A stretch of DNA of 64,000 nt, taken from NCBI GenBank assembly GCA_002505765.1, contig DAVZ01000069.1, positions 1 to 64,000 on the forward strand, given 5' to 3'. A model generated the notes under the pieces. The model did no database searches and had not been told where the DNA came from. It saw only the letters and a list, made by a program, of their open reading frames with translations. The DNA comes from Methanobacterium sp. UBA176 (GTDB lineage: Archaea; Methanobacteriota; Methanobacteria; Methanobacteriales; Methanobacteriaceae). The translations under genes were made by a program, and so were the position numbers. Positions 41,432 through 52,499 of the stretch are shown piece by piece (the first letter of the stretch is position 1; every line of letters starts with the position of its first letter).

Positions 41432-41643
41432 AAGTAGGAAGAGTATGTGTAAAAATTGCAGGAAGAGAAGCAGGCGAAAAATGTGTTATAGTTGAAATTA
41501 TTGATGATAAATTTGTTGAAGTTGTAGGAACCAACATAAAAAACAGAAGGTGTAATATAAAGCATTTAGAACCCGTTGATCAGACAATTGAAATAAAATC
41601 AGGCAATGTGGAAGATATTAAAAAAGAACTTCAATCAGCTTAA
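41419..41643 (+). CDS. rpl14e: 50S ribosomal protein L14e
   Basis: 74 aa. KOW-like start [30 protein letters not shown]; archaeal-eukaryal protein. GAGGTGATTTC lies within the end of cmk. Confidence 0.94.
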   Translation: MPAIEVGRVCVKIAGREAGEKCVIVEIIDDKFVEVVGTNIKNRRCNIKHLEPVDQTIEIKSGNVEDIKKELQSA

Positions 41644-41660
41644 CAGTTTAGGGTTTTCTA

Positions 41661-42623
41661 ATGGCTGATTTACTCATAAAATCTGAAGGTGAGACAGATC
41701 CAAAATATGGAAACTTTCCAGAGGAAAGGTCAATAGAGGATCATATAAAAAGAGGGATAATCAACCTTGATAAACCTTCAGGCCCAACATCCCATGAAGT
41801 CGATTCCTGGGTAAAAAAAATACTTGGGGTAGAGAAAACAGGGCATGGAGGAACCCTGGACCCTAAAGTCACAGGAATTTTACCTGTAGGTATAGATTAT
41901 GCAACAAGGGTTATTCAAATGCTTTTAGGTGCAGATAAAGAATATGTATGTCTTATGAGACTGCACAAAGAGGTTTCAGAGAAAAGAATCGTTGACATAT
42001 TGAATGAATTCCAGGGGAAAATATTCCAGACACCCCCTCTTAAATCGGCGGTTAAAAGAGAACTGAGAGTTCGAAACATTTATTACGTTAACATGCTTGA
42101 AATAGAAGGGCAGGACGTTTTATTTAAAATAGGATGCGAAGGCGGAACTTACATACGAAAGTACTGTCATGATGTAGGTGAAGCATTGGGAACAGGGGCC
42201 CATATGGCAGAACTTAGAAGAACAAAGGCCGGACCATTCATTGAAGATGAAACACTGACCACTCTTCAGGATTTAACAGATGCTTATTACATATGGAAGG
42301 AGGAAGGAGATGAATCCTTCCTTAGAAAGGCTATACTTCCTATGGAACGAGCAGTTGAATATTTACCTAAAATTTTCATAAGAGATTCGGCTGTTGATGC
42401 AATCTGCCACGGTGCAGACCTTGCATCAGGCGGAATTATAAAAATTGAAGAAGGAATTAAAAAGGGCAGTACTGTAACTGTTATGACCCTTAAAGGCGAG
42501 CTGGTTGCAGCAGGCGAAAGCCTGAAAACATCTGCAGAAATATTTAAAGCAAAAAAAGGCATAATGATAGACATAAAAAAAGTCTTTATGGAACCAGATA
42601 CATATCCAAAGATGTGGAAGTAA
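41661..42623 (+). CDS. cbf5: pseudouridine synthase Cbf5 (dyskerin), H/ACA RNP
   Basis: 320 aa. TruB-like catalytic region GHGGTLDPKVTGILPVG with the catalytic Asp, LGADKEYVCLMRLH, and EGGTYIRKYCHDVGEALGTGAHM. A PUA domain forms the C-terminus (VDAICHGADLASGGIIKIEEG). It modifies rRNA with H/ACA guide RNAs and some tRNA U55 alone. Confidence 0.95.
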   Translation: MADLLIKSEGETDPKYGNFPEERSIEDHIKRGIINLDKPSGPTSHEVDSWVKKILGVEKTGHGGTLDPKVTGILPVGIDYATRVIQMLLGADKEYVCLMRLHKEVSEKRIVDILNEFQGKIFQTPPLKSAVKRELRVRNIYYVNMLEIEGQDVLFKIGCEGGTYIRKYCHDVGEALGTGAHMAELRRTKAGPFIEDETLTTLQDLTDAYYIWKEEGDESFLRKAILPMERAVEYLPKIFIRDSAVDAICHGADLASGGIIKIEEGIKKGSTVTVMTLKGELVAAGESLKTSAEIFKAKKGIMIDIKKVFMEPDTYPKMWK

Positions 42624-42790
42624 AAAATACTCTTTAAATCGACTTCTAGCATTTTGAGCTCATATTTCAACATTCAGTATCCATATTCAAAATATGGCCG
42701 GTTACCATAAGCTTTTAAGTGTTTAATGACATAAATTTCATGTCCATTATTGGATCCAATTTCCCTCAATATAAAACAAAAATATCATAT

Positions 42791-42875
<85 letters not shown>

Positions 42876-42878
42876 TTC

Positions 42879-42967
42879 AAAATTCGATGAATTTTTGACG
42901 CTTACAAAACTGAAGTTTTGTTGCCTCAAAAACAGAGTTTTCGAGAGCGCTAAAACTTTTAAAGTTT
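42879..42967. repeat. hairpin-chain element after tRNA-Ser
   Basis: AAAATTC-GAT-GAATTTT (42879-42895), ACAAAAC-TGAA-GTTTTGT (42904-42921), AAAAC-AGA-GTTTT (42929-42941) and AAACTTT/AAAGTTT (42953-42967). The first stem leads into TTTTGACGCTTACAAAAC, a variant of the core at 44224. Could also stop transcription behind the tRNA. Confidence 0.55.
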
Positions 42968-43107
42968 ACCCAAGCGGTATCTCTCTATTCACCCGTCCAA
43001 ACAAACTGAATACAGAAATACCTGCACATGCACAAATAAAAATTAATCGCACAAAATTAATGAAATAAAAACATAAACAAGGCATTTCGCTCTTACCGGA
43101 GGTTGAA

Positions 43108-43180
43108 GAAAATGCATGGCATTTTCAAAATCCCCAAAATGAATTTTTAGAAAAATGCTTTGTAATTTCCAACATTTTGG
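43108..43180. repeat. hairpins before S13
   Basis: GAAAATGC-ATG-GCATTTTC (43108-43126) and CCAAAATG (43134-43141) pairing with CATTTTGG (43173-43180). The second ends directly in the GGAGG site of S13, so it could mask ribosome binding. Confidence 0.5.
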
Positions 43181-43190
43181 AGGTTTAAAA

Positions 43191-43643
43191 ATGGAAGAAG
43201 ACTTTAAACATATGATCCGTATCGCCAGAAAGGATATACATGGTAACAAAACCATTGAGAATGCTCTTGCTGACATAAAAGGTGTGGGAAAAGCATTAGC
43301 AAGGTCAATAGGCATAGTTATGGATCTTGATTTAAATCAGAAGATTGGATATCTCTCTGATGATGAAGTAGCTAAAATTGAAGAAGTAATAAAGGATCCT
43401 AAAAGAAGCAATGTTCCTGAATGGATGTTAAACAGACGTAATGATTACGAAACAGGTGAAACAGTTCACTTAATAGAATCTGACCTCATGATGACATTGA
43501 GAGATGATTTAAACAGAATGAAAAAGACCAGAAGCTATAAAGGAAGGAGACACGAAGTTGGTCTTCCAGTTAGGGGTCAGAGAACAAAATCTACCTTCAG
43601 AAAAGGTTCATCTGTTGGTGTTAGAAGGAGAAGAGGAAGATAA
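43191..43643 (+). CDS. rps13p: 30S ribosomal protein S13
   Basis: 150 aa from ATG 43191 after TTGGAGG; the open frame from 43155 covers only hairpin sequence. H2TH motif: [16 protein letters not shown]-terminal basic tail [12 protein letters not shown]. Begins the alpha-operon part. Confidence 0.95.
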   Translation: MEEDFKHMIRIARKDIHGNKTIENALADIKGVGKALARSIGIVMDLDLNQKIGYLSDDEVAKIEEVIKDPKRSNVPEWMLNRRNDYETGETVHLIESDLMMTLRDDLNRMKKTRSYKGRRHEVGLPVRGQRTKSTFRKGSSVGVRRRRGR

Positions 43644-43661
43644 TCTTTAGGAGTTATTTAT

Positions 43662-44192
43662 ATGGGACATCCAAGAAAATCCAGAAAAAAATATGATACA
43701 CCATCTCATCCATGGAACGCTGATAGGATAAAAGAGGAAAACAGACTAGCCAATAAATACGGTCTTAAAAGTAAAAAAGAGATTTGGAAGGCTGAAACCA
43801 TGGTTAAAAGGTACAGAAGAGACGCAAGACACCTTCTAGGAATGGTTACGGACCAGACAATTAAAGAAAGACAGGATCTCATAAATCACCTCGTAAAGAT
43901 GGGTATTTTGGGAGAAAACGCAAAACTTGAAGATGTACTTGATTTAACTGTTGAAGACGTTTTAAGAAGAAGATTACAAACCATGGTACATAAAAAAGGA
44001 CTTGCAAACACAGCAAAAGAAGCACGAATGTTTGTTGTGCATGGACACATAGCTTTAAATGAGAAGAAAATTGATTCACCAAGTTATATTGTTAAAAGAG
44101 GCGAAGAGGATTTAATAGGGTTTTATCATTCTTCTACAGTAGAAAAGCAGTACAATGAAAAAACAGAAAAGAAAGGTACTGAAAAAACATAG
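43662..44192 (+). CDS. rps4p: 30S ribosomal protein S4
   Basis: 176 aa. S4 RNA-binding domain in [20 protein letters not shown] and [16 protein letters not shown]. Short lysine-rich tail after residue 160. GGAG precedes the ATG. Confidence 0.96.
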   Translation: MGHPRKSRKKYDTPSHPWNADRIKEENRLANKYGLKSKKEIWKAETMVKRYRRDARHLLGMVTDQTIKERQDLINHLVKMGILGENAKLEDVLDLTVEDVLRRRLQTMVHKKGLANTAKEARMFVVHGHIALNEKKIDSPSYIVKRGEEDLIGFYHSSTVEKQYNEKTEKKGTEKT

Positions 44193-44210
44193 GTTTGAAG
44201 AGAAAAACCT

Positions 44211-44291
44211 GTCAAAACTCAAGTTTTGACGCATGCAAAAACCTTCGGTTTTGCAAGCTTCGGTTTTCGAACTACAAATTCAAAGAATTTG
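44211..44291. repeat. hairpin-chain element between S4 and S11
   Basis: GTCAAAAC-TCAA-GTTTTGAC (44211-44230), GCAAAAACC-TTC-GGTTTTGC (44235-44254, one bulged A) and CAAATTC-AAA-GAATTTG (44275-44291). The last runs straight into AGGTGAT of S11. Contains the core TTTTGACGCATGCAAAAAC (44224-44242) that recurs inverted at 31846-31941. Confidence 0.65.
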
Positions 44292-44301
44292 AGGTGATAT
44301 T

Positions 44302-44694
44302 ATGGCAGAAAAAGAAAGATGGGGCGTAGCTAACATTTATTCATCATTTAACAACACAATAATTACCATAACTGACATAACAGGGGCAGAAACAATTACC
44401 CAGTGGTCAGGTGGAAAAGTTGTTAGGGCAGACAGACAGGAATCATCTCCATTTGCAGCTATGGAAGCAGCTACAAGGGCAGCAGATGATGTTAAAGAGA
44501 AAGGAATCATAGGATTGCATATAAAAGTAAGAGCCCCTGGTGGAAACGGACCAAGAACTCCAGGCCCTGGTGCACAGGCTACAATAAGAGCACTGGCAAG
44601 AGCGGGTATTAGAATTGGAAAAATAGAAGATGTCACTCCAATTCCCCACGACGGTACTGGAAGGCCCGGAGGTAAAAGGGGAAGAAGGGTCTAA
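44302..44694 (+). CDS. rps11p: 30S ribosomal protein S11
   Basis: 130 aa. Platform protein; [18 protein letters not shown] and [21 protein letters not shown]-terminus GGKRGRRV. Ends one base before the RpoD start. Confidence 0.96.
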   Translation: MAEKERWGVANIYSSFNNTIITITDITGAETITQWSGGKVVRADRQESSPFAAMEAATRAADDVKEKGIIGLHIKVRAPGGNGPRTPGPGAQATIRALARAGIRIGKIEDVTPIPHDGTGRPGGKRGRRV

Positions 44695-44695
44695 C

Positions 44696-45496
44696 ATGGA
44701 GATAGATATTAAAGAAAAACATGATAATGAACTAACATTTGTCGTCAAAGACGTAGACGTATCCTTTATAAATGCAATAAGGAGAATATGCACTGTTGAA
44801 GTTTCAACAATGGCCATAGATATGGTTTCAATATTCAAAAACGACTCAACATTATTTGATGAAGTTTTAGCTCACAGATTAGGATTGGTACCATTGGAAA
44901 CAGATCTGGAAGCATTTGTACTCCCATCTGAATGTGATTGTGAGGATAACTGCCCAAGTTGCAGCGTTTCTTTAATTTTAAAAGGAAAAGGTCCTAAAGT
45001 GGTCTATTCTGGTGACCTTGTTTCAGCTCACGAAGCTGTGAAGCCAGTTTATGATAGTATCCCTCTTTTAAAGCTTAAAGAAGGGGAAGAAATTGAACTG
45101 GAAGCAATAGCAAAACTTGGAATCGGACTGGAACATGCAAAGTGGCAGCCAACAATAACATGTGCATACAAGTACTATCCTGTAATTACAATAGACGATA
45201 GCTGTGAAGTATGCATGAAATGCGTAAATGAATGTCCAAGAAACGTTCTGGAATACGATGAATCCCAGAATAAAATTGTAATCACAGATATTGAAAACTG
45301 TTCCGCATGTAAAACATGTATGAATAACTGTGAGCAAGAGGCTATTCACGTTGACGCACTGAATGATAAATTCATTTTCAAAATTGAAACAGACGGATCA
45401 TTATCTCCTGAAGAAGTTCTAGAAAATGCGTGCGATGTTCTTAAGGATAAATCAGAGGAAATCGTAGTATTTTGTAAAGGAGGTGCTAAAAAATGA
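44696..45496 (+). CDS. rpoD: RNA polymerase subunit D (Rpo3) with 4Fe-4S domain
   Basis: 266 aa from ATG 44696; an upstream open frame lies within S11. Alpha-like dimerisation domain ([18 protein letters not shown]). The inserted ferredoxin domain has both cysteine sets ([12 protein letters not shown] and [14 protein letters not shown]), so two clusters are likely. [10 protein letters not shown] segment may bind zinc. Assembles with RpoL, N and P. Confidence 0.95.
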   Translation: MEIDIKEKHDNELTFVVKDVDVSFINAIRRICTVEVSTMAIDMVSIFKNDSTLFDEVLAHRLGLVPLETDLEAFVLPSECDCEDNCPSCSVSLILKGKGPKVVYSGDLVSAHEAVKPVYDSIPLLKLKEGEEIELEAIAKLGIGLEHAKWQPTITCAYKYYPVITIDDSCEVCMKCVNECPRNVLEYDESQNKIVITDIENCSACKTCMNNCEQEAIHVDALNDKFIFKIETDGSLSPEEVLENACDVLKDKSEEIVVFCKGGAKK

Positions 45497-45852
45497 AATT
45501 AACAAAAACAAATCCTAAACTCATTGAACTTATTGATACTTTAAAAGAGAAATCATACCATGAGGAAGTTGCAATATGGAAGGATGTTGCAAAAAGGCTC
45601 CAAAGATCAACAAGAAGAAAAGCAGAAGTTAATATATCAAAAATAAACAGATATTCATCCCCAGATGAAACAGTACTGATTCCAGGAAAAATACTTGGAA
45701 GCGGTGAACTGGATCATAAGGTTAAAGTTGTAGCACTTGGTTTTTCAAAGAGAGCTGAAGAAAAAATCGCTGCTGCGGGCGGAGAATGTTTAAATATCTC
45801 ACAAATACTCGATGAAAATCCAAAGGGAAACAAAATACGGATTATTGAGTAA
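45493..45852 (+). CDS. rpl18e: 50S ribosomal protein L18e
   Basis: 119 aa, related in fold to L15. Motif [23 protein letters not shown] and [28 protein letters not shown] lies inside the end of rpoD; 4-nt overlap. Confidence 0.95.
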   Translation: MKLTKTNPKLIELIDTLKEKSYHEEVAIWKDVAKRLQRSTRRKAEVNISKINRYSSPDETVLIPGKILGSGELDHKVKVVALGFSKRAEEKIAAAGGECLNISQILDENPKGNKIRIIE

Positions 45853-45872
45853 TTATAAAGAAGGTGTTTTTA

Positions 45873-46313
45873 ATGATTATAGATGGAGAAGGACTCGTAC
45901 TGGGAAGACTTGCAAGCACTGTAAGTAAAAAACTCCTTGAAGGCGAGAAGATAGTGGTATTAAATGCCGAAAAGATTGTAATCTCCGGTACAAAGGATTG
46001 GGCATACGCAAAATATAAACAGAGAGTTGATAGGGCAAGTATATCAAACCCGAGAAGAATGGGGCCTAAATATCCAAGAAGACCTGACGATATCTTTAGA
46101 AGAACTGTGAGGGGGATGTTACCCTACAGAAAAACCAGCGGAAGAGAAGCATATAAAAAGCTTAAAGTTTGTGTTGGAGTTCCTCAGGAATTTGACGGCT
46201 TTGAAATGTTTAAGGTACAGGAAGCAGAACCTAAAAATATTAAAAAAAGCATAGAGCTTGGGGAAGTATCAAAATTACTGGGAGCAAAGTTTGAAGTACA
46301 GGTGAAAGGATGA
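45873..46313 (+). CDS. rpl13p: 50S ribosomal protein L13
   Basis: 146 aa from ATG 45873 after [38 protein letters not shown] and [21 protein letters not shown] are diagnostic. Overlaps the S9 start by 4 nt. Confidence 0.96.
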   Translation: MIIDGEGLVLGRLASTVSKKLLEGEKIVVLNAEKIVISGTKDWAYAKYKQRVDRASISNPRRMGPKYPRRPDDIFRRTVRGMLPYRKTSGREAYKKLKVCVGVPQEFDGFEMFKVQEAEPKNIKKSIELGEVSKLLGAKFEVQVKG

Positions 46314-46711
46314 AAAAAGTAATTCATACAAGCGGAAAGAGGAAAACTGCAATTGCAAGGGGAAGATTCAGAGAAGGGAAAGGAAGAGTAAGGATAAACA
46401 AACGCCCGGTAGAACTCTACGACCCTGAACTTGCAAGACTGAAAATCACAGAACCATTATCACTTGCTGGAGATGTTGTTAAAACTGTAGACATAGATGT
46501 AAAGGTTGTTGGTGGAGGAGTAATGGGACAGGCTGAAGCGGCACGTATGGTAATAGCCAAAGGTCTGATACAGTGGACAAGCGACATGGATTTAAAGGAA
46601 AAATTCATTCAGTACGACAGAACCATGCTTGTAGGAGATCCAAGGAGATCAGAACCTAAAAAGTATGGTGGTAGAGGAGCCAGAGCGAGAAGGCAGAAAA
46701 GTTACAGATAA
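46310..46711 (+). CDS. rps9p: 30S ribosomal protein S9
   Basis: 133 aa. [23 protein letters not shown] at the start and the C-terminal tail [17 protein letters not shown], whose final arginine reaches the P-site tRNA. Confidence 0.96.
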   Translation: MKKVIHTSGKRKTAIARGRFREGKGRVRINKRPVELYDPELARLKITEPLSLAGDVVKTVDIDVKVVGGGVMGQAEAARMVIAKGLIQWTSDMDLKEKFIQYDRTMLVGDPRRSEPKKYGGRGARARRQKSYR

Positions 46712-46804
46712 ACAATTAGAATTTATTTCCTTTTTAAAGAAAATTGTTTAAAAAATAGTTAAATTCCCATGGAAATAGCTAAAAAATTAGAAAGATGATA
46801 GAAC

Positions 46805-46972
46805 ATGATTCCTGTAAGATGCATAAGCTGTGGTAAAGTTGTATCTGCCTATTTTGATGAATACACCAAAAGGGTAGAAGATGGGGAAAACCCCAAAGAG
46901 GTCCTTGACGATCTGGGACTGAAGAAATATTGCTGTAGAAGAATGTTAATAGCTCATGTTGAGGCATGGTAG
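46805..46972 (+). CDS. rpoN: RNA polymerase subunit N (Rpo10)
   Basis: 55 aa. Begins [20 protein letters not shown]; zinc ligands CxxC and a CC pair ([12 protein letters not shown]). It scaffolds the D-L-N-P assembly. Its stop codon overlaps or abuts the first base of the tRNA gene that follows. Confidence 0.96.
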   Translation: MIPVRCISCGKVVSAYFDEYTKRVEDGENPKEVLDDLGLKKYCCRRMLIAHVEAW

Positions 46973-47114
<142 letters not shown>

Positions 47115-47175
47115 TTTTAATAAAAATGTATTTAAAATTTATGATTCTTAATTGAATCATTTAGGAGAAGATGTT

Positions 47176-47346
47176 ATGTCATCTAAACTTACAAGATTTG
47201 AAAAAGCAAGAATTATTGGTGCAAGAGCTCTTCAGTTATCAATGGGGGCAAAACCATTAATAGAGGTGAATGAACCGCTTGATCCAATTGATATTGCAAC
47301 TTTAGAATTAAAAAAAGGAATAATTCCTCTTGATATTAAAAAATAA
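47176..47346 (+). CDS. rpoK: RNA polymerase subunit K (Rpo6)
   Basis: 56 aa from ATG 47176 after TTAGGAG; the frame is open back to 47152. Omega/RPB6 motif: [25 protein letters not shown]. Helps assemble the largest subunit. Confidence 0.95.
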   Translation: MSSKLTRFEKARIIGARALQLSMGAKPLIEVNEPLDPIDIATLELKKGIIPLDIKK

Positions 47347-47374
47347 CCATTTTTTTTGAAAAAGAGGTGTTTTT

Positions 47375-48613
47375 GTGGATAGTGTTATTGAAGACGTCCG
47401 TGTTAGAAAAATTTTAGATAGCAGGGGAAACCCTACAGTAGAAGTAGATGTATTAACCTGGAATGGGTTTGGAAGAGCTGCAGCACCAAGTGGTGCAAGT
47501 ACAGGGATACGTGAAGTTACGGCATTTCCAGAAGGCGGTGTTGATAAAATAATAAGTGAAGTTGAAGATATAATCTCATCGGAGCTTATTGGTATGGATG
47601 CCGAAGATTTAAATGATATAGACACAGTTTTAAAGGAAATAGATGGTACTGATAATCTATCTTCTTTAGGAGGTAATACTATAGTTGCTGTTTCAATGGC
47701 AACAGCAAAAGCAGCAGCTGCATCATATAACATGCCTCTGTATAAATTCCTTGGGGGAAATATGAAAAATGAAATTCCATATCCTCTGGGAAACATGGTA
47801 AATGGTGGGGCGCATGCTGGTAAAAACGCACCAGACATTCAGGAGTTTCTTGTCCTTCCGGTGGGTGCACAAAGCATTAAAGAAGCTGTATTTGCAAATT
47901 CCGGCGTACACAAGAAAGTTGGAGAACTCATAAAAGCGAAAGACAGCACATTTACTGGTGGAAAAGGAGATGAAGGAGGATGGGCGCCTAACCTTACCAA
48001 CGAGGATGCACTCGAAATTCAGGCTAAAGCATGTGAAGAAGTTAGTAATGAAACAGGAGTTACAATAAGACCCTGCCTTGATATGGCGGTAAGTGAACTC
48101 TGGAATGGCAGTAAATATGTATATGCAAGAGAAGGTGTGGAAAGAGATACCGGAGAACAGATTGATTTCGTTGAAGAAATTATTAATACGTATAACATGT
48201 TCTACGTCGAAGATCCAATACAGGAAAGTGATTTCAATGGCTTTGCAGAGCTAACACGAAAGGCAGGAGATAGATGTCTTATCTGTGGAGATGACCTCTT
48301 TGTAACCAACGCCCAAATCCTGGAAGAAGGAATTGGAATGGGCGCTGCAAATTCAATTATTATTAAACCAAATCAAATTGGAACTCTAACTGATACTTAT
48401 GAAACAGTTAAACTTGCAAAAGCCAATGGATATGTACCGGTTGTATCACACAGGTCTGGAGAGACAACTGATGATACAATAGCTCATTTGGCAGTAGCAT
48501 TTTCAAGCCCAATCATTAAAACAGGTGCTCTGGGTGGAGAAAGAATTGCTAAATTAAATGAACTTATCAGGATTGAAGAAGAAATGATAAATCCTAAAAT
48601 GGGAGACTTATAA
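47375..48613 (+). CDS. eno: enolase
   Basis: 412 aa. GTG start after GAGGTG. Interconverts 2-phosphoglycerate and phosphoenolpyruvate. Catalytic parts: [39 protein letters not shown]-like [12 protein letters not shown] (metal), [17 protein letters not shown] (Lys) and [17 protein letters not shown]. Located in the RNA polymerase-S2 segment as in other archaea. Confidence 0.97.
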   Translation: MDSVIEDVRVRKILDSRGNPTVEVDVLTWNGFGRAAAPSGASTGIREVTAFPEGGVDKIISEVEDIISSELIGMDAEDLNDIDTVLKEIDGTDNLSSLGGNTIVAVSMATAKAAAASYNMPLYKFLGGNMKNEIPYPLGNMVNGGAHAGKNAPDIQEFLVLPVGAQSIKEAVFANSGVHKKVGELIKAKDSTFTGGKGDEGGWAPNLTNEDALEIQAKACEEVSNETGVTIRPCLDMAVSELWNGSKYVYAREGVERDTGEQIDFVEEIINTYNMFYVEDPIQESDFNGFAELTRKAGDRCLICGDDLFVTNAQILEEGIGMGAANSIIIKPNQIGTLTDTYETVKLAKANGYVPVVSHRSGETTDDTIAHLAVAFSSPIIKTGALGGERIAKLNELIRIEEEMINPKMGDL

Positions 48614-48635
48614 TCTGAAAATACGGTGATAACAA

Positions 48636-48824
48636 ATGGTTAAAATAACAATCGACTATAAAAAATGTGAAGGTGCAGATTGTGCTGAATGCGTGGATGT
48701 TTGCCCAATGGAAATTCTGATAATCGATGGAGAAAAGGTAATTATTCAGAATAAAGAAGAATGCAGCTTGTGCGAAGTGTGCATGGATGTATGCCCTAGT
48801 GATGCAGTAGAAGTAGAAGAATAA
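48636..48824 (+). CDS. 2[4Fe-4S] ferredoxin-like protein
   Basis: 62 aa. Two cluster motifs: CEGADCAECVDVCP, with an insertion in the first, and CSLCEVCMDVCP. Electron carrier; partner unknown. 22 nt after eno. Confidence 0.9.
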   Translation: MVKITIDYKKCEGADCAECVDVCPMEILIIDGEKVIIQNKEECSLCEVCMDVCPSDAVEVEE

Positions 48825-48979
48825 CATCTACACTTAAAAAACCTTTAATTTCTGTATTTTATTAAAAATTATTTGAATATGAGGTTAAGGAAAATCAAAG
48901 CCAACAAAAACCCGTTTTTATGGCTTGCAATCTTTAGAAAATCATAGATTTACTGTTCAGGAAATTTATTTCCTTCAAC

Positions 48980-49136
48980 GTCAAAATCTTCGATTTTGAC
49001 AGCTGCAAAAAAAATTTTTTTTGCGCCCCAAAAATTTATAATTATTTGAGGGATATTCCGAACAACATTAATAAAAAAATTATTGAGGTTGAAGAAACCG
49101 CAGGTTTCTGAATCACAAATTTTTTAAAAAAATTTG
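48980..49136. repeat. hairpin-chain element before S2
   Basis: GTCAAAATC-TTC-GATTTTGAC (48980-49000, 9-bp stem), the perfect palindrome GC-A8-T8-GC (49005-49024), GAAACC-GCA-GGTTTC (49094-49108) and CAAATTT...AAATTTG (49116-49136), which runs into the S2 site AGGTGAT. Core variant TTTTGACAGCTGCAAAA at 48994. The whole 48825-49146 gap has no gene. Confidence 0.65.
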
Positions 49137-49146
49137 AGGTGATAAT

Positions 49147-49743
49147 TTGTCAGAACTATTAATACCACTTGACAGGTACTTAGCAGCAGGTTTACACATA
49201 GGAACACAACAGAAAACCAAGGATATGGAAAGATATATTTACAGAGTAAGGGCAGATGGCCTTTATGTTCTTGATGTAAGGAAAACAAACGATAGGATTG
49301 AAGTAGCAGCCAAATTCTTAGCGAGATTTGATCCAGATGACATACTTGTAGTTTCAACAAGACAGTATGGTCAGGCTCCTGTTAAGAAGTTTGGGCAGGT
49401 TACTGGTGCAAAAACAATCCCTGGAAGATTTATACCCGGTACATTAACCAATCCAAATTACTCTAAATTTATAGAACCAAAGGTTCTTGTAGTTACCGAT
49501 CCTCGTTCAGACTCACAGGCTATAATTGAGGCAAAACAAATTGGAATACCTGTTGTGGCTCTCTGCGATACAGAAAACTTACTCGGTAACGTTGATATAG
49601 TATTACCTGTAAATAACAAGGGTAGAAAAGCTATTGCGCTTGTTTACTGGTTACTTGCAAGAGAAATACTGAAGGCAAGGGGAGTTTTAGGAGAAGACCA
49701 AGATCTTGAAATGCAGCCCTCTGATTTCGAGTTAAAAATTTAA
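49147..49743 (+). CDS. rps2p: 30S ribosomal protein S2
   Basis: 198 aa. TTG start after GAGGTGATAAT. Archaeal S2 (SA family): [30 protein letters not shown] and [18 protein letters not shown]. Confidence 0.96.
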   Translation: MSELLIPLDRYLAAGLHIGTQQKTKDMERYIYRVRADGLYVLDVRKTNDRIEVAAKFLARFDPDDILVVSTRQYGQAPVKKFGQVTGAKTIPGRFIPGTLTNPNYSKFIEPKVLVVTDPRSDSQAIIEAKQIGIPVVALCDTENLLGNVDIVLPVNNKGRKAIALVYWLLAREILKARGVLGEDQDLEMQPSDFELKI

Positions 49744-49796
49744 AAACCATAATTTTTGTAGGATATAAATTAAAAAAAATAAGAGGCAGTGATTTT

Positions 49797-50639
49797 ATGA
49801 TAAGAAAACCTGCTGTTGCGGGCATTTTTTACGAAAGGAATCCTGATTCTTTAAAAAAACAAATAGAATGGTGTTTTGAACATAAATTGGGTCCTGGAAA
49901 AATTCCGGAAGAAACGTTGAACAAAAGACAAATTAAAGGGGTAATGGTTCCACATGCTGGTTATCAGTACTCCGGACCTGTTGCAGCTCACTCATACTAC
50001 AGAATCTTTGAAGATGGATTTCCAGAGACTTTTGTGATAATCAGTCCTAACCATTCAGGGCTTGGATCAGGAATTTCCACCATGCTTGAAGGAGAATGGG
50101 AAACCCCACTTGGAAACGTTAGGATAGATGAGGAATTCACAGCAGAACTTGTGGATAATGCAGGAATCATAGACATGGATGCAACATCTCACATACAGGA
50201 ACACAGTTTGGAAGTTCAGCTTCCATTTCTGCAGTACTTCAGCGATGATTTTGAAATTGTACCAGTGAGTATGTGGATGCAGGACCTTGAATCCTCATTT
50301 GAAGTAGGGAAATCCATTAAAAAGACTGCTGCATCACTTCAAAAGGACATCGTTGTTATTGCAAGTTCAGATATGACCCATTATAAACCACAGAACGTAG
50401 CAGTACACGATGACAATCAGGTACTTGATGCAATAAATTCATTGGATGAAAAACTGATGGTTAAGAGAGTTCTTGACATGAACATTACGATGTGTGGTTA
50501 TGGGCCGGTAGCAACCACAATTGTTGCTTCAAAGGAAATGGGTGCTCAAAATACTGAAATCTTAAAATATGCAACTAGCGCTGATATCACTGGGGATGAA
50601 AGCGCGGTGGTTGGATACGCATCAGCAGTATTCTGGTAA
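49797..50639 (+). CDS. MEMO1 family protein (AmmeMemoRadiSam system B)
   Basis: 280 aa. Family features: RKPAVAGIFYERN, VMVPHAGYQYSGPVAAHSY, IISPNHSGLGSG and IASSDMTHY. The fold resembles non-haem iron dioxygenases, with conserved His/Asp at the presumed metal site. The archaeal role is unknown; it nearly always lies upstream of the isoprenoid genes, as here. Confidence 0.9.
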   Translation: MIRKPAVAGIFYERNPDSLKKQIEWCFEHKLGPGKIPEETLNKRQIKGVMVPHAGYQYSGPVAAHSYYRIFEDGFPETFVIISPNHSGLGSGISTMLEGEWETPLGNVRIDEEFTAELVDNAGIIDMDATSHIQEHSLEVQLPFLQYFSDDFEIVPVSMWMQDLESSFEVGKSIKKTAASLQKDIVVIASSDMTHYKPQNVAVHDDNQVLDAINSLDEKLMVKRVLDMNITMCGYGPVATTIVASKEMGAQNTEILKYATSADITGDESAVVGYASAVFW

Positions 50640-50695
50640 ATCTGTTAATAAAGACTCATTCAGTGAATTTCAGGAATTAAACCTTGGTGAATTAA

Positions 50696-51661
50696 ATGCA
50701 AATAGTGGCTTCTGCACCAGCAAAAGCGATTCTTTTTGGAGAGCATGCTGTAGTTTACGGTAAACCAGCCATTGCAATGGCTCTAAATAAAAGAGCTTAT
50801 GTAAAAGTTTGGGAAAATGTAGAAAATAAAATTTATGTGGATATAAATGATTTAGATATAAAAGGATATCTTGATTTTGAAAATAACATGATATTATCAG
50901 ATTCACCCAAAAAAGGGATTTTAAGATATGTATTAAGTTCAATTAAGAAAGTACATGATGGTTCGGGATTAAACATGTACATTGAAGTTGATATTCCCAT
51001 CGGCGGAGGACTTGGCTCTTCAGCAGCAGTAACTGTAGCAACCATAGCTGCAGTATCTAAATATAATAAAATAGATTTATCAATGGAAGAAATAGCTAAA
51101 TTTGCTCATGAAGTGGAACTAGAAGTTCAAAAGTCAGCAAGTCCGCTTGATACAACTGTCAGTACTTATGGTGGGTTAATTTATCTTGAAAAGGACGCTA
51201 AAGATATTATACAATTAGAAATTGATTATAATATCCCTGTGATAATAGGATATACAGATACGCGTGGAAATACTGGTAAACTTGTTGCAGGCGTTAGAAA
51301 AAGGAGAGATAAATATCCTGAAATCATTGATCCTGTAATTAATTCAATAGAAAGATTAACAGAAGAAGCGAAAGAAGTAATTTTAAGTAATGATAAAGAA
51401 AAGATTATAGAACTTATGAATATAAATCACGGTCTTTTAGATGCCCTTGGAGTAAACACAAAGGAACTATCCAATATGGTTTACACAGCAAGAAATGCAG
51501 GAACATGCGGATCTAAAATAACAGGCGCTGGCGGTGGCGGCAGCATTATAGTATACTGTCTGGAAGGAACCGAAAAAATTATTGGGGCGCTGAAGAAAGC
51601 AGACCATGTTTTAAGGGCAGATATTTCAAAAGAAGGGGTTAAAATCTCTATTTTAGATTAA
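50696..51661 (+). CDS. mvk: mevalonate kinase
   Basis: 321 aa. GHMP kinase with APAKAILFGEHAVVYGKPAIA, the ATP loop PIGGGLGSSAAVTVA and the C-terminal TGAGGGGSIIVY. Makes 5-phosphomevalonate for archaeal lipid precursors. GGTGAA precedes the ATG. First of the isoprenoid genes here. Confidence 0.95.
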   Translation: MQIVASAPAKAILFGEHAVVYGKPAIAMALNKRAYVKVWENVENKIYVDINDLDIKGYLDFENNMILSDSPKKGILRYVLSSIKKVHDGSGLNMYIEVDIPIGGGLGSSAAVTVATIAAVSKYNKIDLSMEEIAKFAHEVELEVQKSASPLDTTVSTYGGLIYLEKDAKDIIQLEIDYNIPVIIGYTDTRGNTGKLVAGVRKRRDKYPEIIDPVINSIERLTEEAKEVILSNDKEKIIELMNINHGLLDALGVNTKELSNMVYTARNAGTCGSKITGAGGGGSIIVYCLEGTEKIIGALKKADHVLRADISKEGVKISILD

Positions 51662-51674
51662 GAGGTTGTTATAA

Positions 51675-52481
51675 TTGATTATTCTTAAACTTGGCGGAAG
51701 CGTAATAACAAAGAAGGATGCTGAGGAACCTTTAATCAATTATAATGATCTAAATAGGATTGCAGAAGAAATCACATCCTCATCCTTTGATAAATTGATA
51801 ATAGTTCATGGAGCAGGTTCATACGGACATCCGTTTGCTAAAAAATATGAAATAGGCAAAAAAATAAGGAATGAACAGGACTTTAAACGCAAAAAGCTTG
51901 GATTCTGTATAACCCAGAGCTGGGTTAAAAAGTTAAATACCATTGTTTGTGATAGTTTAAGGGAAAAGGGAGTTTTAGCAGTATCCATTCAGCCATCATC
52001 ATTCATTATCGCTAAAAATAAAAGAATTTACTCATGTAATCTGGATTTAATCAAAAAATATTTAGATTTAGGGTTTGTACCGGTTATTTATGGCGATGTG
52101 GTGCCTGATATTAATGAATTCATTAGGATATGCGTTTTATCAGGAGATCAGATAATTAAATATCTGGGCGAAAATTTAAAACCTGAACGTGTAGTTCTGG
52201 GCTCTGATGTAGACGGAATTTACACCAAAGATCCTAAAAAATATGAAGATGCTGAATTAATGGATACAGTCACATCATTAGAGGATTTAAATGCTGAAGG
52301 TTCATCAAATGTGGATGTTACCGGCGGAATGAACGGAAAACTATTAGAACTCCTTGAACTTGCTGAAATGGGAATAGAATCAGAAATAATAAATGCTGGT
52401 AAAAAGGGCTTAATTAAAAAGGCCCTAAATCATCAAAATGGCATTGGTACTGTAATTAGGAAAAATAAGCATAATTACTGA
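51675..52481 (+). CDS. ipk: isopentenyl phosphate kinase
   Basis: 268 aa; TTG start after AGAGGTTG. Amino-acid-kinase fold: ILKLGGSVITKKD, IVHGAGSYGHPFAKKY (with the substrate histidine), IYGDVVPD, VLGSDVDGIYTKDP and DVTGGMNGKL. Produces isopentenyl diphosphate from isopentenyl phosphate in the archaeal mevalonate route. Confidence 0.95.
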   Translation: MIILKLGGSVITKKDAEEPLINYNDLNRIAEEITSSSFDKLIIVHGAGSYGHPFAKKYEIGKKIRNEQDFKRKKLGFCITQSWVKKLNTIVCDSLREKGVLAVSIQPSSFIIAKNKRIYSCNLDLIKKYLDLGFVPVIYGDVVPDINEFIRICVLSGDQIIKYLGENLKPERVVLGSDVDGIYTKDPKKYEDAELMDTVTSLEDLNAEGSSNVDVTGGMNGKLLELLELAEMGIESEIINAGKKGLIKKALNHQNGIGTVIRKNKHNY

Positions 52482-52499
52482 ATTATAAGGAAGTAGAAC